Of a DNA stretch of 5,570 nucleotides, positions 5,414-5,570 are shown piece by piece. The notes under the pieces were generated by a model. The model was not told where the DNA came from, made no database searches, and was given only the letters and a program-made list of their open reading frames with translations. Position 1 is the stretch's first letter. Each line of letters begins with the position of its first letter. The translations under genes were made by a program, and so were the position numbers. Origin of the DNA: an uncultured Oceanobacillus sp. (GTDB lineage: Bacteria; Bacillota; Bacilli; Bacillales; Amphibacillaceae); NCBI GenBank assembly GCA_938004015.1, contig CALKWU010000225.1, positions 1 to 5,570 on the forward strand, read 5' to 3'.

Positions 5414-5570
5414 ATGAGACTGGAAGGAGAACGGATTTACTTTAGGGAACTTCGCAAATCCGATGCGGAACAGATGTTGGAAACATCAAAAAATGAGGAA
5501 ATACGCTATATGACAGGCACAAAGCATACACTGACTTTGGATTTGATCAAAGATTACATCGCAAGAGTAA
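5414..5570 (+). CDS. GNAT-family N-acetyltransferase, RimJ/RimL-like (partial, 5' end)
   Basis: The first 52 residues of a protein cut by the window end. MRLEGERIYFRELRKSDAEQ is the standard opening of RimJ/RimL-type GNAT acetyltransferases (L-x-GERI-x-LREL-x-x-x-DAE, the first beta strand and helix), followed by a NEEIRYMTG segment (27-35). These enzymes transfer an acetyl group from acetyl-CoA to an amine such as a protein N-terminus, amino sugar or small molecule. The acetyl-CoA binding motif lies beyond the window, so substrate and completeness cannot be judged. The ATG has AAAGGAG (5399-5405) 8 nt upstream. The frame stays open upstream to a TTG at 5345, but that has no good ribosome binding site. 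It is transcribed separately from the padR operon. Confidence 0.85.
   Translation, partial: MRLEGERIYFRELRKSDAEQMLETSKNEEIRYMTGTKHTLTLDLIKDYIARV

Overview
The window looks like chromosomal DNA from a low-GC Gram-positive bacterium of the order Bacillales (Bacillaceae or Planococcaceae type). The evidence is the AT-rich composition, strong AGGAGG-type ribosome binding sites, GTG and TTG starts, a lipoprotein-type sugar-binding protein, and a PadR/DUF1700/DUF4097 gene set typical of Firmicutes. Genus cannot be assigned from the sequence alone.

Layout. On the minus strand, positions 3307 down to 111 hold a carbohydrate ABC importer of the CUT1 type: a lipoprotein substrate-binding protein, then two inner-membrane permeases (MalF/UgpA type and MalG/UgpE type). 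No ATPase gene is present in the window, so the importer probably uses a subunit encoded elsewhere, as MsmX does for several Bacillus importers. A perfect 14-bp stem-loop directly follows the binding-protein stop codon and probably sets the ratio of binding protein to permeases. No terminator is seen after the last permease. A weak open frame at 67 to 1 may be the start of another gene in the operon.

On the plus strand, positions 3561 to 5221 hold a tight three-gene operon: a PadR winged-helix regulator, a DUF1700 (HAAS-type) membrane protein and a membrane-anchored DUF4097 beta-repeat protein. The coding regions overlap by 8 and 14 nt. Upstream lies an extended -10 promoter with two AGTAC(N4)CATTAAACAGTAGT repeats 61 bp apart. 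One covers the -35 region and the other the untranslated leader just before the ribosome binding site, which suggests autoregulation by PadR. A clean intrinsic terminator closes the operon at 5265-5294.

Immediately after that terminator, a sigma-A-like promoter whose -10 box lies inside a TATTATCA/TGATAATA palindrome (Fur/PerR-like half-sites) drives a GNAT-family acetyltransferase, cut off by the window end. The ABC importer and the PadR operon are divergent and share a roughly 250-bp intergenic region. No mobile element, CRISPR array, tRNA or rRNA is seen. The most unusual items are the doubled PadR-type operator, the seven-fold NG repeat of the DUF4097 protein, and the metalloregulator-like palindrome in front of the acetyltransferase.
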